A DNA stretch of 64,000 nucleotides from Burkholderia seminalis DSM 23518 (GCF_902832885.1 NZ_CADFDK010000015.1:62001-126000); one strand, 5' to 3'; shown: positions 26,159 through 37,115, counted from the stretch's first letter. Numbers and translations are program-made. The notes: generated from the sequence alone by a model not told the origin.

Positions 26159-27817
26159 TCAATCCTGCGCGTAGATGTTCGAGTCCTTCGTCTCCTTGAC
26201 GAACAGCAGGCCGATCACGAAGGTGGCCAGCGCGATCACGATCGGATACCAGAGGCCCGAATAGATGTCGCCCTTCGCCGCGACGATCGCGAACGCGGTC
26301 GCCGGCAGGAAGCCGCCGAACCAGCCGTTGCCGATGTGATAGGGCAGCGACATCGACGTGTAGCGGATCCGCGTCGGGAACATCTCGACCAGCATCGCGG
26401 CGATCGGGCCGTACACCATCGTCACGTAGATCACGAGGATCGTCAGGATCACGATCGTCATCGGCCAGTTGAGCTGCGCCGGGTCGGCCTTCGCCGGGTA
26501 GCCGGCCCCCTTCAGCGTCGATGCGAGCGTCTTGTCGAACGCCGCGCCCTGCGCCTTCGCGTCGGCCGCCTTGCCGTCGTAGGTCTGGATCACCGTGTCG
26601 CCGACCTTGATCTGGGCCAGCGTGCCGGCCGGTGCCGCGACGTTCTCGTAGTTCAGGCCGGCCTTCGAGAGCGCGCTCTTCGCGATGTCGCACGAGCTGG
26701 TGAACTTCGACGTGCCCACCGGGTTGAACTGGAACGAGCAGGTGGCCGGGTCGGCCAGGACCGTGATCGGCGCCTTCTGCGTCGCGAGCTCGAGCTGCGG
26801 GTTCGCGTAGTGCGTGAGCGCCTTGAACAGCGGGAAGTAGGTCAGCGCTGCGATCAGGCAGCCCGCGAGGATGATCGGCTTGCGGCCGATCTTGTCCGAC
26901 AGCGAACCGAAGAACAGGAAGAATGGCGTGCCGATCAGCAGGGCGATCGCGATCAGGATGTTCGCGCTGGCCCCGTCGACCTTCAGCGTCTGCGTCAGGA
27001 AGAACAGCGCGTAGAACTGGCCCGTGTACCACACGACGGCCTGGCCGGCCGTCAGGCCGATCAGCGCGAGGATCACGATCTTCAGGTTCTTCCACTGGCC
27101 GAATGCTTCGGTCAGCGGCGCCTTCGACGTCTTGCCTTCCGCCTTGATGCGCAGGAACACCGGCGATTCGTTCAGCTGCATCCGGATCCACACCGACACG
27201 GCGAGCAGCAGGATCGACGCGACGAACGGCACGCGCCAGCCCCAGCTGCCGAACGCTTCCTCGCCGATGAACGTACGCACGCCGAGGATCACGAGCAGCG
27301 ACAGGAACAGGCCGAGCGTGGCGGTCGTCTGGATCCACGCGGTGTAGAAGCCGCGACGGTTCGCCGGCGCATGTTCGGCGACGTAGGTCGCCGCGCCGCC
27401 GTACTCGCCGCCGAGCGCGAGGCCCTGCAACAGCCGCATCGCGATGAAGATCACGGGCGCGGCGATGCCGATCGACGCGTAGCCGGGCAGGAAGCCGACC
27501 ACGAACGTCGAGACGCCCATGATCACGATCGTCACGAGGAACGTGTGCTTGCGGCCGACGAGGTCGCCGAGCCGGCCGAACACGATCGCGCCGAACGGCC
27601 GCACCGCGAAGCCGGCTGCAAAGCCGAGCAGCGTGAAGATGAACGCGGCGGTCGGATTGACGCCGGAGAAGAAGCTCTTGCTGATGTAGGCCGCGAGCGA
27701 GCCGGCCAGGTAAAAGTCGTACCACTCGAACACGGTGCCGAGCGACGACGCGAAGATCACCTTCTTTTCTTCGCCCGTCATCGGCGAGTGCGAAATTTGC
27801 CCGCCTAACGTTGCCAT
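26159..27817 (-). CDS. MFS transporter, MHS family (large)
   Basis: A 552-residue, 12-helix transporter of the metabolite:H+ symporter group. The N-terminus reads SSLGTVFEWYDFYLAGSLAA and the signature loop is GRLGDLVGRKHTFLVTI, then RLLQGLALGGEYGGAATYVA. It is longer than usual MHS proteins (about 430 residues) owing to a roughly 110-residue hydrophilic insert between helices 9 and 10 that has two Cys residues (PATCSFQFNP and TSSCDIAKSA), possibly a periplasmic disulfide loop. Start chosen at 27817; an in-frame start at 27892 adds an unrelated tail. Substrate unknown, probably an organic acid. Confidence 0.9.
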   Translation of the reverse strand: MATLGGQISHSPMTGEEKKVIFASSLGTVFEWYDFYLAGSLAAYISKSFFSGVNPTAAFIFTLLGFAAGFAVRPFGAIVFGRLGDLVGRKHTFLVTIVIMGVSTFVVGFLPGYASIGIAAPVIFIAMRLLQGLALGGEYGGAATYVAEHAPANRRGFYTAWIQTTATLGLFLSLLVILGVRTFIGEEAFGSWGWRVPFVASILLLAVSVWIRMQLNESPVFLRIKAEGKTSKAPLTEAFGQWKNLKIVILALIGLTAGQAVVWYTGQFYALFFLTQTLKVDGASANILIAIALLIGTPFFLFFGSLSDKIGRKPIILAGCLIAALTYFPLFKALTHYANPQLELATQKAPITVLADPATCSFQFNPVGTSKFTSSCDIAKSALSKAGLNYENVAAPAGTLAQIKVGDTVIQTYDGKAADAKAQGAAFDKTLASTLKGAGYPAKADPAQLNWPMTIVILTILVIYVTMVYGPIAAMLVEMFPTRIRYTSMSLPYHIGNGWFGGFLPATAFAIVAAKGDIYSGLWYPIVIALATFVIGLLFVKETKDSNIYAQD

Positions 27818-28044
27818 GAATCGTCTCCAAGTCCCTTGATATAGATATGCGGCCGCCTTGGGAGGGGCGGGCCTGACGACGATTATTGGCACGGAAACTT
27901 ACGGCGGACTGACTCGCGCGCACAAAACGACTGCACGTTAACCCGTGCCGAATCGGCCGCTACACGCGTCGATTGTGGCGCGATCGTCCGGTAAATCGCC
28001 GGTTTCGACGCATTTGCGCCGGCCGCCGGCGGTGCGCGTCAGGG

Positions 28045-29592
28045 TTAATCCGGGGCGGTGCCGGTCAGCGGCAGGCTGACACGCACGAGCGTGCCGGCCA
28101 GGCGGGGCGCCTGCTGGTAGACGTGATCGTCGAGCGTCAGCGTGCCGCCGTGCTGGGTGGCGATCTCGCGCACGATCGCGAGCCCCAGGCCGCTGCCGTC
28201 GCCTTCGCGGCCGAGGATCCGGTAGAAGCGCTCGACGACGCGTTCGCGTTCGGCGGCCGGGATGCCGGGGCCCGTATCCTCGACTTCGAGATGCACGAGC
28301 CGCGCCGCCGGGTCGGCATGCACGCGTACGGTGATGCGGCCGCCTTCGGGCGTGTAGCGGATCGCGTTGTCGATCAGGTTGCCGAGCATCTCGCGCAGCA
28401 TGACCGGATTGCCGTCGACGTCGAGCGGCGCGTCGTCCGGCGGCCCTTCGTAGCCGAGATCCATCCGCTTCGCGAGCGCGGCCTGCACCCAGTCGCGCAC
28501 CGCGCGCCGCGCGAGCGCGGCGATCTCGACCGGCTCGAACGTGAGGCCGCTCGCGCGGTTCTCGGCGCGCGCGAGCGCCAGCAGCTGCGTGACGAGCCGC
28601 GCGGCCTGCTCGGAACTCGTCGCGATCTGTTCGAGCGAGCGCTGTACGTCGGGCGGGACCGGGTGGCGCAGCGCGAACTCGGCCTGCGTGCGCAGGCCCG
28701 CGAGCGGCGTCTTCATCTGGTGCGCGGCGTCGGCGATGAAGCGCTTTTGCAGCGCCATGTTCTGTTCGAGGCGCGCGAGCAGGTCGTTGAACGACGTGAC
28801 GAGCGGTTCGATCTCGGGCGGCGCGCGCTGCGCCTCGACGGGCGACAGGTCGTCGGGCCGCCGCGCGCGGATGTGCGCCTGCAGCGCGTTGAGCGGCGCG
28901 AGCCCGCGCGACAGCCCGAACCACACGAGCAGGATCGCGAGCGGCAGGATCACGAACTGCGGCAGGATCACGCCCTTGATGATGTCGTTCGCGAGCGCGT
29001 TGCGCTTGTCGAGCGTCTCGCCGACCTGCACGAGCACGGGCTGCGCGCCGCTCGATTGCGGCAGGGCGACCGTCGTATAGGCGACGCGTACGTCGTTGCC
29101 GCGCAGCAGGTCGTCGCGAAACACGACGACGCCGGGCGGCGGGCGGTCCTCGTCGCGCGGCAGCGGCATGTCGGCTTCACCGGCGACCAGTTCGCCGCGC
29201 GTGCCGAGCACCTGGAAGTAAACGCTGTCGACGTTGTCCGCGCGCAGGAAGTCGCGCGTCTGCTCCGGCAGCGTCAGCTCGGCGACGCCGTTGACCGGAT
29301 GAATCTGCCGGGCGAGCACGTACGCGTTGGTTTCGAGCGCACGGTCGAACGGGCCGTTCGCGATCGTCTTCGCGACGAGGTAGGTGACGGCGATGCTCAT
29401 CGGCCACAGCAGCAGCAGCGGCGCGAGCATCCAGTCGAGGATCTCGCCGAACAGCGAGCGCGGGCGCGGCGCCTCGGGCGATTCGGTTTCGTCGGGCGGC
29501 GCGAACGGGTTCTCGTAGCGCGCGTCGCGCGCCTCGTCGGCGGCCGACGACGGCGCGCCGGTCGGATGGCGGGAATGGGCCGGCGTGGCCAT
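28045..29592 (-). CDS. two-component sensor histidine kinase (TctE-like)
   Basis: A 515-residue inner-membrane sensor kinase. Two transmembrane segments (near residues 55-78 and 205-230) flank a periplasmic TctE-type sensor region (PFDRALETNAYVLARQI, then NVDSVYFQVLG). The HAMP-like link is followed by the H-box (FIADAAHQMKTPLAGLRTQ), N-box (LIDNAIRYTPEGG), and G-boxes (DTGPGIP and GSGLGLAIV). The ATG at 29592 lies 17 bases past the stop of the response-regulator gene, so the two are cotranscribed. The stimulus is probably a carboxylate, by analogy with TctDE. Confidence 0.9.
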   Translation of the reverse strand: MATPAHSRHPTGAPSSAADEARDARYENPFAPPDETESPEAPRPRSLFGEILDWMLAPLLLLWPMSIAVTYLVAKTIANGPFDRALETNAYVLARQIHPVNGVAELTLPEQTRDFLRADNVDSVYFQVLGTRGELVAGEADMPLPRDEDRPPPGVVVFRDDLLRGNDVRVAYTTVALPQSSGAQPVLVQVGETLDKRNALANDIIKGVILPQFVILPLAILLVWFGLSRGLAPLNALQAHIRARRPDDLSPVEAQRAPPEIEPLVTSFNDLLARLEQNMALQKRFIADAAHQMKTPLAGLRTQAEFALRHPVPPDVQRSLEQIATSSEQAARLVTQLLALARAENRASGLTFEPVEIAALARRAVRDWVQAALAKRMDLGYEGPPDDAPLDVDGNPVMLREMLGNLIDNAIRYTPEGGRITVRVHADPAARLVHLEVEDTGPGIPAAERERVVERFYRILGREGDGSGLGLAIVREIATQHGGTLTLDDHVYQQAPRLAGTLVRVSLPLTGTAPD

Positions 29593-29609
29593 CGCGGCGC
29601 CGCCCGCCG

Positions 29610-30338
29610 TCAGCGCAGCGGCGTGCCGGCCGTCGCGGGCTGGGGCGCTGCCGTATCGGCCGGCGCGGCGGGCGCGGCCTTCTCGAGGCAATAGCCGAGG
29701 CCGCGCACGGTCGAGATCCGCACGCCGCTCGGTTCGATCTTCTTGCGCAGCCGGTGCACGTAGACTTCGATCGCGTTGTTGCTGACTTCCTCGCCCCATT
29801 CGCACAGGTGATCGACCAGCTGCTCCTTCGACACGAGCCGGCCGATCCGCTGCAGCAGCACTTCGAGCAGGCCGAGTTCGCGCGCGGAGAGATCGAGCAC
29901 GTGATCGTTCGCGTACGCGATGCGGCCGACCTGGTCGAACGCGAGCGAGCCGTGGCGCACGACGGTCGGGCCGCCGCCCGCGCCGCGCCGGGTCAGCGCG
30001 CGCACGCGCGCCTCGAGCTCGTTGAGCGCGAACGGCTTGGCCATGTAGTCGTCGGCGCCGAGGTCGAGCCCCTTCACGCGTTCGTCGACGCTGTCGGCGG
30101 CCGTCAGGATCAGCACGGGGAGGTTGGAGTTGCGCGCGCGCAGGCGCTTGAGCACTTCGAGCCCGGACATTTTCGGGAGTCCGAGATCGAGGATCAGCAG
30201 GTCGAAAGTCTGCATCGACAGCGCGGTGTCGGCATCGACGCCGCTCTTCACGTGATCGACCGCATAGCCCGATTGGCGGAGTGACCGGGTGAGGCCGTCC
30301 GCGAGTATGCTGTCATCTTCGGCGATGAGGATTCGCAT
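29610..30338 (-). CDS. OmpR-family response regulator (TctD-like)
   Basis: A 242-residue response regulator. The receiver domain (residues 1-120) has the acidic pair D8-D9, the phosphoacceptor D51 (LLILDLGLPK) and the conserved Lys (MAKPFAL). Residues about 130-220 form an OmpR/PhoB winged helix (LDLSARELGLLEVLLQRIG, NNAIEVYVHRLRKKIEP, VRGLGYCLE). The start at 30338 is preferred over a longer ORF to 30428. It pairs with the kinase gene downstream and is divergent from recA. A Pro/Ala tail ends the protein. Confidence 0.92.
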   Translation of the reverse strand: MRILIAEDDSILADGLTRSLRQSGYAVDHVKSGVDADTALSMQTFDLLILDLGLPKMSGLEVLKRLRARNSNLPVLILTAADSVDERVKGLDLGADDYMAKPFALNELEARVRALTRRGAGGGPTVVRHGSLAFDQVGRIAYANDHVLDLSARELGLLEVLLQRIGRLVSKEQLVDHLCEWGEEVSNNAIEVYVHRLRKKIEPSGVRISTVRGLGYCLEKAAPAAPADTAAPQPATAGTPLR

Positions 30339-30422
30339 GTTGCTGACCGATGGCCGGCGAGGCGTTCGCGCCGACGCGGCTGTCTCCGGAGTTATTCGTG
30401 TACAACGCCCCGCATTGCGGGC

Positions 30423-30451
30423 TTGCATAAACTACTGTTTTTTTATACAGT
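30423..30451 (+). promoter_or_regulatory. recA promoter with overlapping LexA (SOS) box
   Basis: A perfect SOS box CTGT-N8-ACAG lies at 30435-30450 (extended TACTGTTTTTTTATACAGTG, 30433-30452). It overlaps a promoter with -35 TTGCAT (30423-30428) and -10 TACAGT (30446-30451), 17-base spacing. LexA bound here would block RNA polymerase until DNA damage. Confidence 0.92.
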
Positions 30452-30526
30452 GTCTGCATTCGTGGGCGGCGCTTGGAAGCGGGCGCGCCTTTAACAGACG
30501 CTGCTCATCATAGCAAAGGACGATTC

Positions 30527-31599
<1,073 letters not shown>

Positions 31600-31600
<1 letters not shown>

Positions 31601-32469
31601 TGGTTGCGCGCCGAGGTCAGGCTGGCGAGCCGGCGGAGAGCGACGCGCCCGAAGCGGCGGGTCGCTCCGGCCGGCGAGCCGGATCCTCGGGCGCCGACCG
31701 GCGGGCCGCGGGCAGCGATGCCGCGAACCGCACCGCGACGAGGGCATCCGGCGATGCCCTCGTTTCGTTTGAGATTGCCGCGCCCGACGATCCGTTCGAC
31801 GACGACGAATCGTTCGACGCGCACGACCGGTCACGCCGTCGCGTGTCCGGTGTCCGCTTCCCGGGCGATCGCGCAGCCGATGCGTCGGCGCCGGCACGGG
31901 AAGACGTCTATACCCGCAGCAGCCAGCATCCGCGCCGCACGCGCCGTGCGTCCGGTGCGTCTTCCGGTACTTCATCCGGCGACACGCCGGGCACCGCCGA
32001 ACGCAAGTCGTCGAAACCGCCACGTTCATTGAAGGGCCGTGCGCTTGGCTATTTGTCGAGGCGTGAATACAGTCGCGTGGAACTCGCGCGCAAGCTCGCG
32101 CCTTACGTCGGCGAAGAAGAATCCGTCGAGCCGGTGCTCGATGCGCTGGAAAAGGACGGCTGGTTGTCCGATGCGCGCTTCGCCGAGAGCCTCGTGCATC
32201 GCCGCGCATCGCGCGTCGGCGTCGCGCGCATCGTCAGCGAGCTGAAGCGTCACGCAGTTGGCGACACGCTCGTCGAGGAAGTGAACGCGCAGTTGCGCGA
32301 GACCGAATGGGCCCGTGCGCAGGCCGTCTGGCGCAAGAAATTCGGTGCACTGCCGCAAACGCCGGCCGAGCGTGCGAAGCAGGCCCGCTTTCTTGCCGCG
32401 CGCGGCTTCTCGAGCGCGACCATCGTGAAGTTGCTGAAGGTCGGCGACGATTTCCCGATCGACGACTGA
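31600..32469 (+). CDS. recX: regulatory protein RecX with a long N-terminal extension
   Basis: RecX inhibits RecA filament growth. The conserved RecX region occupies about residues 143-289: LKGRALGYLSRREYSRVELA, then three helical repeats (VLDALEKDGWLSDARFAESL, and LLKVGDDFP at the end). The first ~140 residues are low-complexity, Arg/Ser/Ala-rich and lack homology; RecX proteins are usually 150-170 residues. The ATG at 31600 overlaps the recA stop codon. A strong terminator-like hairpin lies inside the extension, so the true translation start could be further downstream (for example the GTG near 31843). The coupled arrangement is otherwise classic. Confidence 0.88.
31739..31770 (+). terminator. 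terminator-like hairpin inside recX (recA attenuation candidate)
   Basis: A perfect 10-bp inverted repeat (31739-31748 CGAGGGCATC, loop CGGC, 31753-31762 GATGCCCTCG) is followed by TTTCGTTT. It sits 139 bases past the recA stop, within the annotated recX frame. In E. coli a terminator between recA and recX lets only a minority of transcripts reach recX. Confidence 0.65.
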
Positions 32470-32614
32470 CCGGCCGGTCGCGCGCGTGGCGCGCGATTTT
32501 GCTGCAATGCAACCGCCTCCGGACAGGCGGGAATACCCGCCGTCGCGTCAAACTGTCTCAAATACCCAATATGCTAAAATCCATGGGTTTTCCTCTTCGG
32601 CCTCAACCTCCAGC

Positions 32615-33223
32615 ATGCCGCTATCCGAGCCCGTGCCCCGTCAGTTGCGACATCGACGCGCAATCCGAGCGGAAGCTTACGAGCGCGGCGACGGCTTGTG
32701 GGACATCGAAGCCTGCCTGACCGACCACAAGCCGCGCGATGTCGCGCTTGCGTCGGGCATCCGGCCCCAAGGCCTGCCGATCCACGAACTCTGGCTGCGC
32801 GTGACTATCGATCGTGAACTCAATGTCGTCGACGCCGAAGCGTCTTCGGAATGGGTGCCGTATCCCGGTCACTGTCAATCCGCCCCGCCTGCCTACCGGG
32901 CCCTCATCGGGCTCAATCTCTTCCGCAATTTCCGCCGCAACGCGAACCGGCTGCTCGCCGGCGTCGCAGGCTGCTCCCATCTCACCGAACTGTGCGCCGT
33001 GCTGCCGACGGCGGCGATCCAGGCGTTCGCCGGTGACGTGTGGAACGTGCGCGAGGAGGGCGGCGAAGGGCCGGATCACGACGGCGCGCCCGCCGAACCG
33101 CCGTTCCAGCTCGGCCGCTGCCGTGCGCTGCGGTTCGACGGCGAGGTCGTGCGGCAGTACTACCCGCGCTGGTACGGCCCGATTCGGCCGGATATGCCCG
33201 GTGACGGCAGCACGAAGGAATGA
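32615..33223 (+). CDS. DUF2889 domain protein
   Basis: A 202-residue protein with the DUF2889 layout: RHRRAIRAEAYERGDGLWDI, the body LTDHKPRDVALASGIRPQGL, and CSHLTELCAVLPTAAIQAFA with conserved Cys/His. Function is unknown. The ATG at 32615 is preferred to the upstream 32486, whose intervening sequence looks random. It lies between recX and sucC. A metal-binding role is possible from the Cys/His pattern, but that is inference. Confidence 0.82.
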   Translation: MPLSEPVPRQLRHRRAIRAEAYERGDGLWDIEACLTDHKPRDVALASGIRPQGLPIHELWLRVTIDRELNVVDAEASSEWVPYPGHCQSAPPAYRALIGLNLFRNFRRNANRLLAGVAGCSHLTELCAVLPTAAIQAFAGDVWNVREEGGEGPDHDGAPAEPPFQLGRCRALRFDGEVVRQYYPRWYGPIRPDMPGDGSTKE

Positions 33224-33291
33224 ACGGAAATCATTCGAAGAAGCGTCTTAAGCGACTTTTCATCCAACTCTCAGACTGAAGGGAATCACGC

Positions 33292-34458
33292 ATGAAGATT
33301 CACGAGTACCAGGGTAAGGAAATCCTGCGGAAATTCGGAGTCGCGGTACCGCGCGGCAAGCCGGCGTTCTCGGTTGACGAAGCCGTCAAGGTGGCGGAAG
33401 AGCTCGGCGGCCCGGTATGGGTCGTGAAGGCTCAGATCCACGCGGGTGGCCGCGGCAAGGGCGGCGGCGTGAAGGTGGCGAAGTCGATCGAGCAGGTGCG
33501 CGAATACGCGAACCAGATCCTCGGCATGCAGCTCGTCACGCACCAGACCGGTCCGGAAGGCCAGAAGGTCAACCGTCTGATGATCGAAGAAGGCGCCGAC
33601 ATCAAGCAGGAACTGTATGTCAGCCTCGTCGTCGACCGCATCTCGCAAAAGATCGTGCTGATGGGTTCGAGTGAAGGCGGCATGGACATCGAGGAAGTTG
33701 CCGAGAAGCACCCGGAACTGATCCACAAGGTCATCGTCGAGCCGTCGACGGGCCTGCTCGACGCCCAGGCCGACGACCTCGCCGCGAAGATCGGCGTGCC
33801 GGCTGCTTCGATCCCGCAAGCGCGCGCGATCCTGCAAGGCCTGTACAAGGCCTTCTGGGAAACCGACGCATCGCTGGCTGAAATCAACCCGCTGAACGTC
33901 TCCGGCGACGGCAAGGTCACCGCACTCGACGCGAAGTTCAACTTCGACTCGAACGCGCTGTTCCGCCACCCGGAAATCGTCGCTTACCGCGATCTGGACG
34001 AAGAAGATCCGGCTGAAATCGAAGCGTCGAAGTTCGACCTCGCGTACATCTCGCTCGACGGCAACATCGGCTGCCTCGTGAACGGCGCAGGCCTCGCGAT
34101 GGCCACGATGGACACCATCAAGCTGTTCGGCGGCGAGCCGGCGAACTTCCTGGACGTCGGCGGTGGCGCGACGACCGAGAAGGTCACGGAAGCGTTCAAG
34201 CTGATGCTGAAGAACCCGGACCTGAAGGCGATCCTCGTGAACATCTTCGGCGGCATCATGCGCTGCGACGTGATCGCGGAAGGCGTGATCGCCGGTTCGA
34301 AGGCCGTGAACCTGAACGTGCCGCTCGTCGTGCGCATGAAGGGCACGAACGAAGACCTCGGCAAGAAGATGCTGGCCGATTCGGGCCTGCCGATCATCTC
34401 GGCCGACAGCATGGAAGAGGCTGCGCAGAAGGTCGTCGCGGCTGCCGCAGGCAAGTAA
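33292..34458 (+). CDS. sucC: succinyl-CoA synthetase, beta subunit
   Basis: A 388-residue ATP-grasp subunit (the same length as E. coli SucC) that with SucD forms ATP or GTP from succinyl-CoA in the TCA cycle. Visible motifs include [17 protein letters not shown], the grasp-fold loop [18 protein letters not shown], and the C-terminal [14 protein letters not shown] good ribosome-binding site (AAGGGA) precedes the start. sucD follows 69 bases downstream, so the two make one operon. Confidence 0.98.
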
Positions 34459-34527
34459 GCACGCGCTAATGAACACGTAGGGCGGCGCGGTTTGCACGCG
34501 ACGCCCATCGAACAGAGGTCAAAATAC

Positions 34528-35409
34528 ATGTCGATTCTGATCAACAAGGACACGAAGGTCATCACGCAGGGCATTACCGGCAAAACCGGTCAGTTCCATA
34601 CGCGCGCCTGCCGTGAATACGCAAACGGCCGCGAAGCATTCGTCGCGGGCGTGAACCCGAAGAAGGCCGGCGAAGACTTCGAAGGCATTCCGATCTACGC
34701 GAGCGTCAAGGAAGCGAAGGCGGAAACCGGCGCGACCGTGTCGGTCATCTACGTTCCGCCGGCAGGCGCGGCGGCTGCGATCTGGGAAGCGGTCGAAGCC
34801 GACCTGGATCTCGCGATCTGCATCACGGAAGGCATCCCCGTGCGCGACATGATCGAAGTGAAGGACCGCATGCGTCGCGAAGGCCGCAAGACGCTGCTGC
34901 TTGGGCCGAACTGCCCGGGCACGATCACGCCGGACGAGCTGAAGATCGGCATCATGCCGGGCCACATCCACCGCAAGGGCCGCATCGGCGTCGTGTCGCG
35001 TTCGGGCACGCTGACGTATGAAGCGGTCGCGCAGCTGACGGCACTGGGCCTCGGCCAGTCGTCGGCGGTCGGTATCGGCGGCGACCCGATCAACGGTCTG
35101 AAGCACATCGACGTGATGAAGATGTTCAACGACGATCCGGACACGGATGCGGTCGTGATGATCGGCGAAATCGGCGGTCCGGACGAAGCCAATGCGGCGG
35201 AGTGGATCAAGGACAACATGAAGAAGCCGGTGGTCGGCTTCATCGCGGGCGTCACGGCGCCTCCGGGCAAGCGCATGGGCCACGCCGGCGCGCTGATCTC
35301 GGGCGGTGCGGATACGGCCGAAGCGAAGCTGGAAATCATGGAAGCGTGTGGCATCACCGTCACGCGCAACCCGTCGGAAATGGGCCGTCTGCTGAAGAAG
35401 GCGCTGTAA
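34528..35409 (+). CDS. sucD: succinyl-CoA synthetase, alpha subunit
   Basis: A 293-residue subunit that binds CoA in its N-terminal Rossmann domain (TQGITGKTGQFHTRACREY) and carries the phosphorylated active-site His in MGHAGALISGG. The lid and CoA-ligase region (PNCPGTITPDELKIGIMPGH) and the subunit interface (SRSGTLTYEA) are intact. The start at 34528 (MSILINKDTKVITQG) is preferred to the earlier ORF start. The sucCD transcript ends at the hairpin starting at 35435. Confidence 0.98.
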   Translation: MSILINKDTKVITQGITGKTGQFHTRACREYANGREAFVAGVNPKKAGEDFEGIPIYASVKEAKAETGATVSVIYVPPAGAAAAIWEAVEADLDLAICITEGIPVRDMIEVKDRMRREGRKTLLLGPNCPGTITPDELKIGIMPGHIHRKGRIGVVSRSGTLTYEAVAQLTALGLGQSSAVGIGGDPINGLKHIDVMKMFNDDPDTDAVVMIGEIGGPDEANAAEWIKDNMKKPVVGFIAGVTAPPGKRMGHAGALISGGADTAEAKLEIMEACGITVTRNPSEMGRLLKKAL

Positions 35410-35434
35410 TATTTCCCCGGGGTTCGTCCTGCAG

Positions 35435-35462
35435 AAAACGCCGGCTTTGCCGGCGTTTTTTG
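35435..35462 (+). terminator. intrinsic terminator after sucCD
   Basis: Perfect inverted repeat AAAACGCCGGC (35435-35445), loop TTT, then GCCGGCGTTTT with a run of T (35449-35462). Confidence 0.92.
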
Positions 35463-35565
35463 TTATGCTCGCGCAATGAATTCGTAAGCACCGGGCATGC
35501 GTCGCGCATGTGCCGGCGATGAACCGGGCCGCCTGCGACGCGGCCGCTGTCCTGTCCTCACCGCC

Positions 35566-36270
35566 ATGCTCGAATTCCTGACATCGCTGCACTGGGGCGC
35601 CATTCTCCAGATCATCGTCATCGACATCCTCCTCGGCGGCGACAACGCGGTCGTGATCGCGCTCGCCTGCCGCAACTTGCCGGCCAACCAGCGGTTGCGC
35701 GGCGTCGTCTGGGGTACCGCCGGCGCGATCCTGCTGCGCGTCGCGCTGATCACCTTCGCGGTCGCGCTGCTCGACGTGCCGTTCCTGAAGCTCGGCGGCG
35801 GGCTGTTGCTGCTGTGGATCGGCATCAAGCTGATGGCGCCGGCCGCCGACGCGCACGACGACATCAAGCCGGCCAGCCGGCTGTGGGACGCCGTGAAGAC
35901 GATCGTGATCGCCGATGCGGTGATGAGCCTCGACAACGTGATCGCGATCGCCGGCGCGGCCGAGCAGGCCGATCCGTCGCACCGGATCGCGCTGGTGATC
36001 TTCGGGCTCGTCGTCAGCGTGCCGATCATCGTGTGGGGCAGCACGCTGGTGCTGAAGCTGCTCGACCGTTTCCCGATCGTCGTGGCGTTCGGCGCCGGGC
36101 TGCTCGGCTGGATCGCGGGCGGGTTGATCGTCAACGACCCGGTCGGCGACCGCTGGGCGGTGCTGGATACACAGCCGGTGCTCTACGGCGCGAGCATCGC
36201 GGGCGCGCTGTTCGTCGTGGCGATCGGCTACGCACTCAGGAAGCGCCACGGCGCGCCGCACGCGCGCTGA
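35566..36270 (+). CDS. TerC family integral membrane protein
   Basis: A 234-residue polytopic inner-membrane protein of the TerC/YjbE group. About six hydrophobic segments are seen, with the paired acidic motifs typical of the family, [20 protein letters not shown] and [17 protein letters not shown]. TerC proteins are tied to metal ion efflux and membrane-protein metalation. The start at 35566 is chosen over 35497 because homology begins [10 protein letters not shown]. Followed by its own terminator. Confidence 0.9.
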   Translation: MLEFLTSLHWGAILQIIVIDILLGGDNAVVIALACRNLPANQRLRGVVWGTAGAILLRVALITFAVALLDVPFLKLGGGLLLLWIGIKLMAPAADAHDDIKPASRLWDAVKTIVIADAVMSLDNVIAIAGAAEQADPSHRIALVIFGLVVSVPIIVWGSTLVLKLLDRFPIVVAFGAGLLGWIAGGLIVNDPVGDRWAVLDTQPVLYGASIAGALFVVAIGYALRKRHGAPHAR

Positions 36271-36319
36271 CTGGCCGTCCGGCCGACTGCCGGCTTCACG
36301 GCCCGCTGGCTACGATCGA

Positions 36320-36350
36320 AACGCCTGCCTTGATCGGCAGGCGTTTTTCG
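36320..36350 (+). terminator. intrinsic terminator after terC-like gene
   Basis: Inverted repeat AACGCCTGCC (36320-36329) and GGCAGGCGTT (36336-36345), then TTTCG, giving the run GTTTTTCG. Confidence 0.88.
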
Positions 36351-36365
36351 TTTCCGGAGCCTGCC

Positions 36366-36962
36366 ATGTTCGAAGCCTTTTCCGTTTCCCTGTTCCGTCG
36401 CGTGGCCGCCGATCTGCGGCGCGCGAACCGGCCCGCGCCGCGCTGGCGGCCGGCCGGCTTCACGCTGATCGAATTGATGATCGTGCTGGCGATCGTCGGC
36501 GTCGTCGCGGCCTATGCGATTCCCGCGTATCAGGATTACCTCGCGCGTTCCCGGGTCGGCGAGGGGCTTGCGCTTGCGTCGTCCGCTCGGCTCGCGGTGG
36601 CCGACAACGCGGCGAGCGGCGCGAGCCTCGATGGCGGCTACGGCCCGCCGGCCGCGACCCGCAACGTCGAATCGGTGGCCATCGACGGCAACACCGGCCA
36701 GATCACCGTCGCGTTTACCCCCCGCGTCGCCGCGGCCGGCGCGAATACGCTGGTGCTCGTGCCGTCCGTACCCGACAAGGCCGATGCGCCCACCGCGCGC
36801 GTGGCGCTTAAAAAGGGTGCGATGCAGGCCGGTGCGATTGCGTGGGAGTGCTTCGCCGCCGGCAAGGACGCGTCGTCGCTGCCGGCGCCGGGGGCCGGGC
36901 CGTTGCCGAGCGCCACCGCGACGCTGCCCGCGAAATTCGCGCCCGCGGAGTGCCGCGCATAG
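36366..36962 (+). CDS. type IV pilin-like protein with a long leader
   Basis: A 198-residue prepilin-like protein. The processing site is [20 protein letters not shown], with Glu36 at position 5 of the mature protein. The leader is 31 residues, Arg-rich, far longer than the 5-10 residues of typical type IVa pilins. The start at 36366 has GGAG 7 bases upstream, so the long leader is probably real. Two Cys residues near the end (WECFAAG and AECRA) can form the usual C-terminal disulfide loop. It lies 153 bases upstream of pglL, the only pilus-type gene in the window; it may be a substrate for that glycosyltransferase. Confidence 0.85.
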   Translation: MFEAFSVSLFRRVAADLRRANRPAPRWRPAGFTLIELMIVLAIVGVVAAYAIPAYQDYLARSRVGEGLALASSARLAVADNAASGASLDGGYGPPAATRNVESVAIDGNTGQITVAFTPRVAAAGANTLVLVPSVPDKADAPTARVALKKGAMQAGAIAWECFAAGKDASSLPAPGAGPLPSATATLPAKFAPAECRA

Positions 36963-37115
36963 CGCCGGAGGCGGCGGTCGGCGGCGCGTACGGCGTGCGG
37001 GCCGCCGCTTCGGCCGGCCGGGGGCGTCGTTTCGCGCCCGGCTGCGGCGCGACGGCCCCGCACAGAGGGGGGAAAGTTTTGTATAGTGCGCCGGTTGCTG
37101 ACATCCGGTTCGCTC

